Positions 1-8,682 of a DNA stretch of 16,438 nt are shown here, piece after piece. The notes under the pieces were generated by a model that worked only from the letters and a program-made list of their open reading frames with translations, did not search any database and had not been told where the DNA came from. How positions within the stretch are numbered: position 1 is the stretch's first letter; the number at the start of each line of letters is the position of its first letter. The stretch is from Chrysochromulina parva (lineage: Eukaryota; Haptophyta; Prymnesiales; Chrysochromulinaceae). A program made the translations under genes and the position numbers. The stretch is from positions 1 to 16,438 of the forward strand of contig PJAB01001197.1 in the NCBI GenBank assembly GCA_002887195.1, given 5' to 3'.

Positions 1-256
1 CAAAAGCCGCATTCGAGCCGGCACACGGCACGCATGTGGGGCGTTCTCGGGATGAGCAAGTGTTCGGTTCGTACGAGTGTCAGCGTGCGTCGTCGTGCGC
101 TCTCCATGCTACTCGGGCACAGTGTGTTAGGGCATGAGCCGCTCTCGGTGTGTGAGGTCGCGTGAAACGTTTCTTGGGTGGAAAGGCCGCGTCCAGCGGT
201 TCACAGGTCAGAATTTCAGACACCCTGGTCTTCGCACGGCCTGTAGGAGAAGAGCG
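1..256 (+). other. 5' flank / probable 5' UTR of the BRAP-type gene
   Basis: No gene is supported here. The BRAP reading frame stays open upstream to an ATG at 134, but the 41 extra residues are Arg-rich and do not look like a conserved N terminus, so I treat this as leader. I recognise no core promoter element. Confidence 0.4.
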
Positions 257-2727
257 ATGTACGCCATCCGCGCCGTGCTCCCAAGTAACGAGGCGTACCT
301 GCGAACACTGCCCGAACCCACATTCGAGCCGATTCTGCACGTCGATGTTGGCGTGCAAGTCGAGGAGTCCCAACTCGACTTGCGCAATTCGCCGACGCCA
401 ACGATACTGCCGGGCGCCTCATCCACAGCCGACGACGACGCGGAACTGGCAGGCGTGCATGGCAGTTCGTCGACAGCAACTGGTGCGCAACTCACGCGGC
501 CATCGCCTCACCCGCGGTGGAGCGGCGGCGCCTCGCCCTGGCTGGTCGGCGATGATGCGACGATGCTGGATGATGAGGGCGACGACGACGACGACGACGA
601 CGAGGATGAGAACGAAGAGGACGGCGAAGCGCACGACGGCGAGGGCGATAGCTCCGCGGCAATAGCTAGCGGGGCCTCGAGCTCAGATACGGGCGTGGCC
701 AAGCTCGAGCTCACGCAGGTGGGCTTCGTCGCCGGCCACCCGAACGGGGAGTTGAAAGTGGGCTCGATCGGCTTCTATCGTTATGAGGAGCCGGCGGGCG
801 TCGTCGGGCTGCGGCCGCCGCCGCTGCGCTCTAACGTGGTGTGCATCCCTGCCGTGCCGTCGTGGCTCTCCAGCGCCGACCTGATCCACTTCTTCGGCGG
901 TTACGCCCGCATGGTGCGCCACATGCGAGTGCTGCGCGACGCGTCGATGCCGCACCGGCACATGGTGCTGCTGCAGTTCGGATCACCCTCGATCGCCGAG
1001 CGCTTCCGCGCCGATTACCACGCGAAGCGCTTCAACTCGCTCGAGCCGGAGGTCGCGCTCGTGGTGCACGTCGCCGCGGCAGTCTTCGCGCCGCCTCTTC
1101 AGACTGTACCGGCATCAGCTGGCTCGCGCGCGCCGGAGGTCCGAGTACGCCTGCACGTGCATGCAGCGCGCCTCATGTGTGAAGGGTGCGACCCGGAGGC
1201 CGGCCAAGAGCCACGTGACCCAGCGGGCATCGTAGCGGCCGGGGAGGCGAGCGACCCGGCGGCTGGTGCACCGAGGAGCACCATCGCGCCCACAACAGCG
1301 CCTGAAGCCTCGGACTCTCAGCGCCCACAACAGCGCCCGAGGGTACGGCTACAGTTGTGGACGAGCAGTGCGGTTGACCCGATGCGAGCGGTGGATGCGG
1401 CGGCACGCTACCCGAGGCCGCCGCTGCCGCCGCCCTCGAGCGAGGCGCGCGCCGCCGTCGAGCGAGCGCAGCGCGGCCGGCGCGCCACGCTGCCGCCACT
1501 GCCGCTTGGCGCTCTGCTGAGTCATCCAGTAGAGCTGCCTTCGTGCCCCGTGTGCCTCGAACGTCTCGATCCATCCGTGACCGGTATCGTGACGATCGTG
1601 TGCGATCATAGCTTCCACTGCGAGTGCCTGCGTCGCTGGGCCGACTCGTCGTGCCCGGTGTGCCGCCACGTGTCTGATGACACCCACGGGCGCACTAGCT
1701 GCGAGGTGTGCGGCACCCTGGAGGCCTTGTGGATCTGCCTCGTATGCGGCCACGTAGGCTGCGGGCGGTACACGGGCTGCGGCTCGGGCCTGCACCACAA
1801 CGAGGCGACCGGGCACAACTTCGCGCTCGAGCTCTCGACCCAGCGAGTGTGGGATTACTCCGGTGAGTGATTGCGTCTGATTGCGTCTGATTGCGTCTGA
1901 TTGCGTCTGATTGCGTCTGATTGCGTCTGATTGCGTGGGATGCACGCCGATGCGCAGGAGACAATTACGTGCACCGATTGATCCAAAATAAGGTGGACGG
2001 CAAGCTCGTCGAGCTGCCTGACCCGCACGGCGGCGGCTCGTCGGCAATGGACGGGGCGTCGACGGCCTCGGACGCGGCGCGCGAGCTCAAGCGGCGCGGG
2101 CAGGAGGAGCAGTACGAGGCCGTCGTGCACGAGTACTCGCTCCTTCTCACGGGCCAGCTCGAGGTGCAGCGCCGCCACTACGATAAGATGTCTCTCAAGC
2201 GCCGCTGAGTGCCTCCCTCATCATGTCTCTCATGCGCCGCTGAGTGCCTCCCTCATCAGGTGCAGCGCCGCCACTACGATGAAAGGCTCGTCGAGCTTGA
2301 GCGGATACACAAGCGCCATCTCTTCGAGCTCGAGGAAGATATTGGCCAGCGTGAGGAGGTGCTCGGCCGCGAGCTTGAGCTCGTCAAGCGCGAGTCGCGT
2401 GCGAGCGCCAAGCGCGTCCAGTCGGCGGAAACGGCTATCAAGGAGCGCGATTTCAACAAGTCTCTCAACGAGCAGCTGATGCGCAACCAGGAGGCGCTCC
2501 GCAAGCGGCTTGCCGACTCGGAGCGGCGCGAGGCCGAGCTGCTCGCCAAGACCAAGGACATGGAGGAGCAGCTGCGCGACCTCACCTTCCACTTCGAGTC
2601 GCAGATGAAGATCCTGCAAGGCGGTATCGACGGCGAGCTCGTAGGCGCCGAGGTGGCGGGGGTCGCGCCGCCGCCGCAGACGCCGCGTGAGAAGCTGCGA
2701 AAAGCCAAGTCGCGCGGCTCGGGATGA
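257..2727 (+). CDS. BRAP: BRAP/BRAP2-type RING-H2 E3 ubiquitin ligase (3 exons)
   Basis: Exons 257-1862, 1958-2163 and 2260-2727 join in frame to 759 codons. Domain order is that of human BRAP (BRCA1-associated protein, IMP) and plant BRIZ proteins: an acidic low-complexity stretch (Asp/Glu run around 575-640), a BRAP2 RNA-recognition-like domain (about 830-1075), a RING-H2 finger (about 1544-1665; CPVC, then CDHSFH, then CPVC), a UBP-type zinc finger (about 1700-1815; [16 protein letters not shown]) and, in exons 2-3, a long coiled coil (QLE through MKILQG). The family works as a cytoplasmic E3 ligase that binds ubiquitin through the UBP finger; human BRAP modulates Ras/MAPK signalling and retention of nuclear-localisation cargo. 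Join 1 restores the conserved W-D-Y-S-G-D-N-Y-V-H-R stretch. The start at 257 (MYAIRAVLP) is preferred; an in-frame ATG at 134 would add 41 residues. The linker between BRAP2 domain and RING is about 150 residues, much longer than in human BRAP, and could hide an unrecognised intron. The UBP finger has one extra residue and lacks a His near CGRY compared with human. Confidence 0.9.
581..601 (+). repeat. (GAC)7 microsatellite in BRAP exon 1
   Basis: Seven perfect GAC triplets encode an Asp run at the start of the acidic stretch of the BRAP-type protein. A coding trinucleotide repeat is expected to vary in length between strains. Confidence 0.9.
1863..1957 (+). other. BRAP intron 1 (95 bp, GTGAGT...GCGCAG)
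   Basis: The exon-1 frame meets a stop at 1868 just after the conserved W-D-Y-S-G. A consensus GTGAGT donor lies at 1863 and an acceptor CAG ends at 1957. Splicing joins the split Gly codon (G from 1862, GA from 1958-1959) and restores the family sequence D-N-Y-V-H-R. Most of the intron is a 10-bp tandem repeat. Confidence 0.9.
1871..1930 (+). repeat. 10-bp tandem repeat, 6 perfect copies, inside BRAP intron 1
   Basis: TTGCGTCTGA occurs six times head to tail without a mismatch; a seventh, diverged copy (TTGCGTGGGA) follows. The repeats fill about two thirds of the intron and stop before the acceptor. Confidence 0.97.
2164..2259 (+). other. BRAP intron 2 (96 bp) bounded by direct repeats
   Basis: Donor GTGCAG at 2164 follows GAG (Glu) and acceptor CATCAG ends at 2259; both junctions are phase 0 and give [13 protein letters not shown], as expected for the coiled coil. 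Reading through meets TGA at 2206. The first 21 bases of the intron are identical to the first 21 bases of exon 3, and the AG before each copy also matches, giving a 23-bp direct repeat (2162-2184 and 2258-2280). The rest is two tandem 35-bp units (2188-2222, 2223-2257) that differ at one base. Confidence 0.85.
2188..2257 (+). repeat. Two tandem 35-bp units in BRAP intron 2
   Basis: Units 2188-2222 and 2223-2257 begin ATGTCTCTCA and end CCCTCATC; one mismatch (A to T in the AAGCG/ATGCG position) separates them. Confidence 0.95.
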
Positions 2728-2946
2728 ATCGAGCGAACGAGACAGGTGTGGTCTGTTCATGTAAGCAAGCTAATATTCTGCGTGCTTGCTTGCTTGTTCA
2801 TGCACTGGGGGGGGTCATCGACTGAAGTATCCTATGAATAGTCCCCTGGAAACTTTTTCATCGACCCGGACTCTTCTACCTAATCGTAATTCCGCACTTT
2901 TACGTGTCGACGCTGTCGCCGCCTGAAGCGCGCACGCAGAGCTACG
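2728..2946 (+). other. BRAP-U2AF35 intergenic region
   Basis: This 219-bp stretch between two co-directional genes should hold the BRAP 3' UTR and the U2AF35 promoter and leader. Only simple sequence stands out: a short GCTTGCTTGCTTG run near 2785 and a G-run near 2808. I see no recognisable promoter motif. Confidence 0.5.
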
Positions 2947-4424
2947 ATGGCGCAGCATCTGGCCAAGATCTTTGGCACTGAGGAGGACAAGGTCAACTGC
3001 CCCTTCTACCTGAAGATGGGCGCCTGCCGTCATGGTGACCGCTGCTCTCGCCTCCACAACCGGCCCATCCTGAGTCAGACCATTCTGCTGCAGAATATGT
3101 ACGTGGCGCCACCCCAGATATACGACCCGCAGACGGGCCAGCCAGTGCCACAGGACGAGGAGGTACTGCAGGTGCACTTTGAAGAGTTCTACGAGGACAT
3201 CTTCGAGGAGCTCACCAACATCGGCGGCGAGCTCGAGCAGCTGCGCGTGTGCGAGAACCTGTCCGACCACCTGACGGGCAACGTGTACGCCAAGTTCTGC
3301 GAGGAGGAGGACGCCGAGCGCGCACTCAAGGCACTCACGGTGCGCTCGCCGACGACGGCGGCGCGAGCCAGCCGCCGCCGCCGCAGTACGATGCTGGCCG
3401 GTTGTTGAGCGAGCGGTGACGACACAGACACACGCCTTGCGCAGACCCACGCACACACGCACACACGCACACACACACAGCGCCACCCGAGGCTGCTGAG
3501 CCTCGCGCGCGCTCCTCTCGCCGCTTCTGCGCAGAAGTTGTAGGTCAGCAATGGCCGACACAGGATGCGCGCGCGGCGCCGCGCGCAGCACACACACGCA
3601 CACGCACAGGGTCAGGGACAGTGAGGCGCGCGACAGTCCGCTAGCCCGCTGCCGCTGCTGCGCCGCGCAGGTGCAGGCGCTGGCCGCGACGCAAATGACA
3701 GGTGCAGCTGTGCCGCCCCCGTTCGTCTCCCGCGCGTGTGCCTTGCCTCCTTCAGGGACGCTTTTACGCTGGCCGTCCGATTATGGCCCAGTTCTGCCCG
3801 GTGACCGACTTCAAGGACGCGCGCTGCCGCCAGTACGAGGAGGCCGTGTGTGGGCGCGGCGGCTACTGCAACTTCATGCACCTCAAGAAGGTCTCTTCGC
3901 GGCTGCAGCGCCGTCTCGTAGGCAAGTACGCGGACTCGAACGACGACCGCCGCCGCGGTGACGACCGCCGTGGAGGCGACGACCGGCGCGGCGGAGATGA
4001 CCGGCGCGGCGGAGATGACCGGCGCGGTGGTGGTGGCCGCTATGACGATCGGCGCGGCGACGACCGCCGTTACGACGACCGCCGTTACGACGACCGCCGC
4101 CGTGACGACGATCGAGGGCGCGAGCGCGAGCGTGAGTACGACCGCGGCGGCGACCGCGGCGGCGACCGCGGCGGCGGGCGTGAGGCGTCCGCGGAGCGGC
4201 GCGCAAAGATCGCCGCATGGAATTCTAAGCGCGATGGTGGTGCCGGGGAGGGCGGCAACAGCAGCGCCGCTGGCGGCAGCAGCGCCGCTGGTGGCGGCAG
4301 CGGCGGCGGCGGCGGCGGCGGCGGCCGGGATGGCAGTGAGGAGCGCCGTGCCAGAATTGCGCAGTGGAACGCTGCCAGGGCGGGGCACTCAGGTGACGAA
4401 CCGCTACCGCGGCCAGACCCCTGA
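2947..4424 (+). CDS. U2AF1: U2 snRNP auxiliary factor small subunit, U2AF35-type (2 exons)
   Basis: Exons 2947-3339 and 3756-4424 encode 353 residues (human U2AF1 has 240). The order is: first CCCH zinc finger (C18, C27, C33, H37), an RRM-like UHM domain (about 43-143, with [11 protein letters not shown]), second CCCH finger (C155, C163, C169, H173), then a low-complexity tail. With the large subunit, this nuclear factor recognises the AG at 3' splice sites during early spliceosome assembly. The start [11 protein letters not shown] matches the family N terminus. The tail is unusual: DRRGGD and DDRRY repeats and poly-Gly, with essentially no Arg-Ser dipeptides where animal U2AF35 has an RS domain. 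The [10 protein letters not shown] motif occurs twice (about 4195 and 4340); a similar SEERRAxIxxWN motif, as I recall it, is present near the end of plant U2AF35. Confidence 0.95.
3340..3755 (+). other. U2AF35 intron (416 bp) with CA-rich simple repeats
   Basis: Donor GTGCGC at 3340 follows ACG (Thr); acceptor CCTTCAG ends at 3755, both phase 0, giving [15 protein letters not shown], which matches the continuous RRM of other U2AF35 proteins. There is no room for a missing exon. CACACG/CACACA runs lie at about 3448-3479 and 3588-3610. Short open frames here (for example one beginning at 3551) are not genes. Confidence 0.9.
3963..4031 (+). repeat. 18-bp coding repeat in the U2AF35 tail (DRRGGD units)
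   Basis: Units start at 3963, 3981, 3999 and 4017 (last one partial), each encoding Asp-Arg-Arg-Gly-Gly-Asp. Units 2 and 3 are identical. DDRRY units at about 4060-4105 continue the same theme. Confidence 0.9.
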
Positions 4425-5802
4425 GTGCAGTGGATAAGGCTTCGCGGCGAGCTGCCATGCCGTTCTTGGCGGGCGGGCTGAAGCCTAGAGGCAGCTCGCC
4501 GTTCTTGCCGTGCCGATGCGTGGGGCAGTGGGAGCGTGCCTCGCCCTGGGAAGATGACGACGGAGCCCGCTCAGTATGAGTCGAGCGTGGATGGAGACCA
4601 CGGGACATTGAGAGGGCGCCAGTCCGGGGCGATCGCGGGACGACTTCGGGAAGCGTTGCAACAGACCCTGCGACACATTGGACTTGGAATCTTGAGGGAC
4701 TCTCTGAAAATTCGCATAATTCGTGCCTGTATCGTATTATACTGCAACCGAGACCAATGCTATACTGAACGGCCACGCGACGGCCCTGAGATTATGCGAT
4801 GCGGGCGCATCTCGGCTATGCGCAACCTTGAACCTCGATGGATCTTGTCGACACATGCAACCATGCAACCGTTTACTGTTCAAACAAACGCTCAGACAGC
4901 AGTGGGACTGTCGAGAATACAGAGAGGATATGGGCCTGGACTCTGCCGGCCGCTGCCCGTCGACTTCAAACTGCCGTCCAGCTCGCCGTCACCAGCCGCC
5001 TCGGCATCTGCTGTGCAGCAGGTGCTTGCCAGCGAAGTTGAGGAGTTGGAGCCTGTGAGCACTTTCTCTGGAAAGTGCACGGGGCTCGCTAAGCAGATCG
5101 GCACTGGCGCGTTTGGCACGCTCACCTCGCAAAAACCAAAATCGAGGTCGTCGAGACAGCCGCTCAATCCAGAGCGCATGAGCGGAATCGCTGGGATTCG
5201 TGATATGTCCAACAAGTCATGACATCGAGCGATGCGCTTCATGCTGCAGCTCTCGCCCTCAGAGTCGGTCGCTCGCTGCCTCCGCTTGAGCCCCGCGCGT
5301 GCCCGCATGGACTCCGCAAACCCGGCGGCCTCGTCCATTGGGACGGGCCAGGCCAGTCGTTGTGACACGGACCGACGGAGTTCGCCGAAGGTTCTCACTT
5401 TTTCGTCACGAGCAAAATCTCGTTGCGTCAATTGTGTTTCCATGTGTTTCGTCGCGCAAGAAGCAACATTGCCGATCCTGCCTCTGCGCTTTCCGCGAAG
5501 TGTCTCGGGAATCCGGGCGTCAAAACCGTTATCTTGCTGCGTTTGCTGCGTTTGCTTCGTGCGCGCGAAAAACATGCGCGCGTTGACAGCGGTTGATGAG
5601 CTTGGACTGTACATGTACATGTAAAAGGTTGATTGCAATTGGTTGATTGAGCATCCCTTGTTGAGCATAACTGGGACTGGATTACTGGACTGGTTGACTG
5701 AGACTGTCAGGGACTGCCCGACGCGACGAATCATACAATTGTATGTGATCCGGGATGTATGTGTCGCTTGGGTAGTTTCCGAGCGGGAGGGGGGTTTCTC
5801 GA
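4425..5802. other. Gene-poor interval between U2AF35 and the M8 peptidase gene
   Basis: No gene is convincingly supported in this 1.4 kb, which is visibly less GC-rich than the flanking genes. The first part should be the U2AF35 3' UTR. A 228-codon open frame on the plus strand (4536-5222) and a 280-codon open frame on the minus strand (4892-5734) overlap each other and neither has a recognisable complete domain. The minus frame contains a piece (L-D-F-G-F-C-E-V near 5125) faintly like the first strands of a PAS/LOV domain, but nothing like the rest of the fold. A palindrome TACATGTACATGTA lies at 5610-5623, and GACTG-rich sequence at 5670-5715. The 3' part may contain an unseen first exon of the metallopeptidase gene. 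Confidence 0.5.
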
Positions 5803-8496
5803 GTGGGACCGACGTATTTCGCCGGTCATCCAGCTTGGAGCTCTTGTAGACTCTCGTGCGTGGTGGTGGAAGAGAGTGGAGACGTATCAGCGGTCACGCC
5901 GGGGCGCGCTCTCAATTGTAGCCCCAAAAGATATCCAAAATTTCCTTTCATGGTGATCGATGAGGACGGGCCTCGTGTCCTTAATCAGGAAAGCCAATGG
6001 AATGGCGGCCGGAATTTGGGCAGTCACGTGCAGCAAATGACTTTGCATCACGACTGCCAGCATGATACAATCACGCGCCGTGCGCCTGTCGTCGTACACC
6101 AGCGTCGTCACCCACGCCGTCGCCGTCTCCAGTCCGGCCCTGCGGCACCACTGCGAGTAAGATTTCATCCACTGTTTGAGGCAGACGTGCGCACGTGCTA
6201 TGCCGTGGGTGCACAAATTGTGGTAGGTGATGAATCGCAGCCCTTTAATTGCACGGCGGCGAGCCAACTGACACCAGAAAAGCGAGTGGTGCTGACCCAG
6301 CTACTTGATGCGGCCTCGGCATGGCTAAGCGCAGCCTTCGGCGTTGTCGAGCCTTTATCTGGTCCTCTATCTGTTGCAAACACGCCGTGCGGCTTCGGTG
6401 GTGGCGTCACCATCCCGGCTCATTTCGTGACATCAGGCGCCCCGGAGACGGACGTGCTCGCTTTCGTGACCGGCCGGCCCATCTTAGGAGCGGTGCTGGC
6501 GTACGCGGGCCACTGTCAAGAGGACCAGGGCGGCACGAGCTACGTGCCGCGTCGGCCGTCAGTGGGGCACATCAACATTGATCCTGCCTCACTCTCCAGC
6601 ATCATGCTGCCTGCTGCCAATAGCTCATTCGACGAGCAGGGGCCAGCTGCGGCCGCGGCAAACGCTGCTGTGATCGACGATCTCCTTGGCCTGGTGCTGC
6701 ATGAGACATTCCACATGCTGGGCTTCTCGCGGACCAAGCTGCTCGAGCTGCCCTGCCCAGGCGCGCTCAACTTCAATCGGCACCAGGCCAACACGTACGA
6801 GCTGCGCCCGTGTGCTGCCGGCGGGAGCATAGAACCCGTCGTGCAGCAGCCGACGGCGGACGGTCTCACGACGCCGCTGCTGATCTCACCACGAGTGGTC
6901 GACACGGCGAGGCGCCATTTTGGATGCGCCACTCTCTTTGGCGTGCCCCTCGAGGCGTGCCTGGGCAGCGCCAACTGCCTCAGCGGCACAGGCACCGCGG
7001 CGTCACATTGGGAGAAGCGCGTGCTCTTGGGCGAGGTGATGGTGGGCGCGGCGTCGCCGCACGAGCAGCGCGTAGTCTCGAACCTCTCTCTGGCTGTCTT
7101 CGACGACTTTGGCTTCTACGCTCCGCATTACGCCGTAGGCGAACCACGGTGCTTCTATCGTCCGCTGCTCCCTGGGTGCAGCCCAGCCGAGGCCGTCGGC
7201 GGCGGCGCGGGTGGCGACGGTCGGGGCGGCGTCGTGGGCTCCATTGGGACCTCGGGCAATGGCACCGTGCCACCTCGTGAGTCCCTGCTTTGGGGCGCCC
7301 GCGCAGGATGCGAATTCGTAGAGGGCGCGTGCAGTGGGCCGTCATGGCGCGCACAGGGGCCTGGGTATTGGTGCGCCGCCCACCCAAACGCCAGCCTAGA
7401 CGAGCAGCGCCTACATGTCGGCGCCGAGTCTTGCACTGTGGGCCGCCGAGCTGTTGGCCGTTGTACATTACGCGAGTTTGACGAAGCGCTTCCGCAGGGC
7501 TTTCGTTACTTTGCCGCGCTACCGTCGCTGGGCGGTCGAGCGATGGAGGATTATTGTCCAGTGGTTGCACCGTCGGGCGGCTGGGATTGCCAGGTGCCGC
7601 CGCATCCGAGCAGCCCGCAGGCGGAGAGCGTACATGAGGCCGCGCTACGTCGGGGCGAGGCGCGCTGCACGAGTTGTCGCTGCTTCACAAGTTCACTCTA
7701 CAATCAATCCGGCTACGTGACCGGGGAACGCCGTGGCTGCTTCCCGCATCGGTGTGCCAGCCCTACTAGACTCCAGGTCAAAGTCGGCGGCAGCTGGTAC
7801 GATTGCAACGCCTTCAATCAATCGATTGCTGTGTCAGGCTGGACTGGTCTGTTGCGCTGCCCTGATGCGGCGGAGCTATGCCGGGGGGCCTCCGATCTCA
7901 ATTGGCCTGAGATTCATGCCATCCAACCGTCGCACGGGCCGTCAGCCGGCGGCACGCTCCTGGCCATCCGAGGGCGTCATCTCGTCGGCAATAGCACCGA
8001 AGCACCAACGGTGCGCATTTGTGGGCGTGTGGCGATTGACGTGCGGGTGATCAACGGCTTCCGCGACGAGAGCAACGGCACGAATGTGAGTGGCCGCTTG
8101 GCCAACAACGAGAATGCCCACGTGCTCGCTCTGACACCGGCTCGACTGGAAAGCGAGGCGGTGGCAGACGCTGTGCGCTGCGACGTGCTCGTCAATCCCA
8201 ACGGCGGCTACGAGGCCCTCGGCTGGTTTACCTACGACGGCGACCCGCCAGCGGCGTGCCATCTCCTCTCCGACCTCTTTAAAGGTGACTTCACCTCCAT
8301 GGACTGGACGTCGGTCGATCAATTGATTGCCCTGTTCGTGTGCGTCTGCCCGATGGTGCTATCGGCGATGGCCACCGCCGCGGCGTTGGGGCTGGGCTGG
8401 ATGGTGCGTACGCGAGGGCGCACGCTGTACCGCTTGAAGGCCAAGGCCAAGCAGCGTCGCTCGCGCGAGAGGCGGTTGAGCGAGGCGCCATTGTGA
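5803..8496 (+). CDS. Leishmanolysin-like (M8) zinc metallopeptidase with TIG domain and C-terminal membrane anchor; N terminus uncertain
   Basis: Numbering from 5803, the zinc site is HETFH (H300, E301, H304) with the third His likely H402 in S-H-W-E-K-R, followed by G-E-V-M-V-G-A as Met-turn and S-L-A-V-F-D-D-F-G-F-Y, all typical of gp63/invadolysin family M8. An upstream H-D-C-Q-H-D (C85) fits the cysteine-switch region of the propeptide. After the catalytic part come a Cys-rich region (about 500-690), a TIG/IPT-like immunoglobulin fold beginning P-E-I-H-A-I-Q-P (about 702-800), one hydrophobic span (about 841-866) and a short basic cytoplasmic tail. Predicted role: cell-surface or secretory-pathway protease, processed by removal of the prodomain. 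Several N-x-S/T sequons fit a glycosylated ectodomain. The open frame has no signal peptide; ATGs at 5803, 5950 and 6037 are all poor candidates, so a first exon is probably missed upstream. An acceptor such as the CAG ending at 6033 would fit. Confidence 0.85.
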   Translation: MGPTYFAGHPAWSSCRLSCVVVEESGDVSAVTPGRALNCSPKRYPKFPFMVIDEDGPRVLNQESQWNGGRNLGSHVQQMTLHHDCQHDTITRRAPVVVHQRRHPRRRRLQSGPAAPLRVRFHPLFEADVRTCYAVGAQIVVGDESQPFNCTAASQLTPEKRVVLTQLLDAASAWLSAAFGVVEPLSGPLSVANTPCGFGGGVTIPAHFVTSGAPETDVLAFVTGRPILGAVLAYAGHCQEDQGGTSYVPRRPSVGHINIDPASLSSIMLPAANSSFDEQGPAAAAANAAVIDDLLGLVLHETFHMLGFSRTKLLELPCPGALNFNRHQANTYELRPCAAGGSIEPVVQQPTADGLTTPLLISPRVVDTARRHFGCATLFGVPLEACLGSANCLSGTGTAASHWEKRVLLGEVMVGAASPHEQRVVSNLSLAVFDDFGFYAPHYAVGEPRCFYRPLLPGCSPAEAVGGGAGGDGRGGVVGSIGTSGNGTVPPRESLLWGARAGCEFVEGACSGPSWRAQGPGYWCAAHPNASLDEQRLHVGAESCTVGRRAVGRCTLREFDEALPQGFRYFAALPSLGGRAMEDYCPVVAPSGGWDCQVPPHPSSPQAESVHEAALRRGEARCTSCRCFTSSLYNQSGYVTGERRGCFPHRCASPTRLQVKVGGSWYDCNAFNQSIAVSGWTGLLRCPDAAELCRGASDLNWPEIHAIQPSHGPSAGGTLLAIRGRHLVGNSTEAPTVRICGRVAIDVRVINGFRDESNGTNVSGRLANNENAHVLALTPARLESEAVADAVRCDVLVNPNGGYEALGWFTYDGDPPAACHLLSDLFKGDFTSMDWTSVDQLIALFVCVCPMVLSAMATAAALGLGWMVRTRGRTLYRLKAKAKQRRSRERRLSEAPL

Positions 8497-8682
8497 GCGC
8501 GTAGTTACTAGTGAGAAGAGAGAGAGGCGGTGGGATGAAACCGTGAATTCGTAAGTTTTTACGAGCCCGGCGGAGAGTTTAATCGCAACGGTCAGCGCCT
8601 TCACTCTAGACTCTTCATCTCAAGACCTCACGGGTTGAGATCCTTCGCAGCATCCAATCTTCACGTGAGATCTCATTCGCCT
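8497..8682. other. Convergent 3' ends of the M8 peptidase and HD-hydrolase genes
   Basis: The two genes end 186 bp apart on opposite strands, so this holds both 3' UTRs. An inverted repeat (ATCTCAA 8617-8623, TTGAGAT 8635-8641, 11-base loop) and a palindrome TGAGATCTCA (8666-8675) lie here. Either could be a 3'-end structure, but no polyadenylation signal was recognised. Confidence 0.5.

Noticed and set aside
1695..2178. Minus-strand open frames with [10 protein letters not shown] repeats
   Set aside because: They are the 10-bp intron satellite read on the other strand; they overlap confirmed BRAP exons.
2209..2259. ATG at 2209 as the start of an independent coiled-coil gene
   Set aside because: The sequence before 2260 is intron; the coiled coil is the normal C-terminal part of BRAP and joins exon 2 in phase.
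3551..3961. 136-codon plus-strand frame starting inside the U2AF35 intron
   Set aside because: It runs through CA repeats and then reads U2AF35 exon 2 in the wrong frame.
5085..5130. I-G-T-G-A-F-G-T-L on the plus strand, like a kinase glycine loop
   Set aside because: No Lys, HRD or DFG motif follows; the frame ends about 30 residues later. Chance match.
5540..5580. A-R-T-K-Q-T on the minus strand, like the histone H3 N terminus
   Set aside because: Not at a start codon and not followed by any further H3 sequence.
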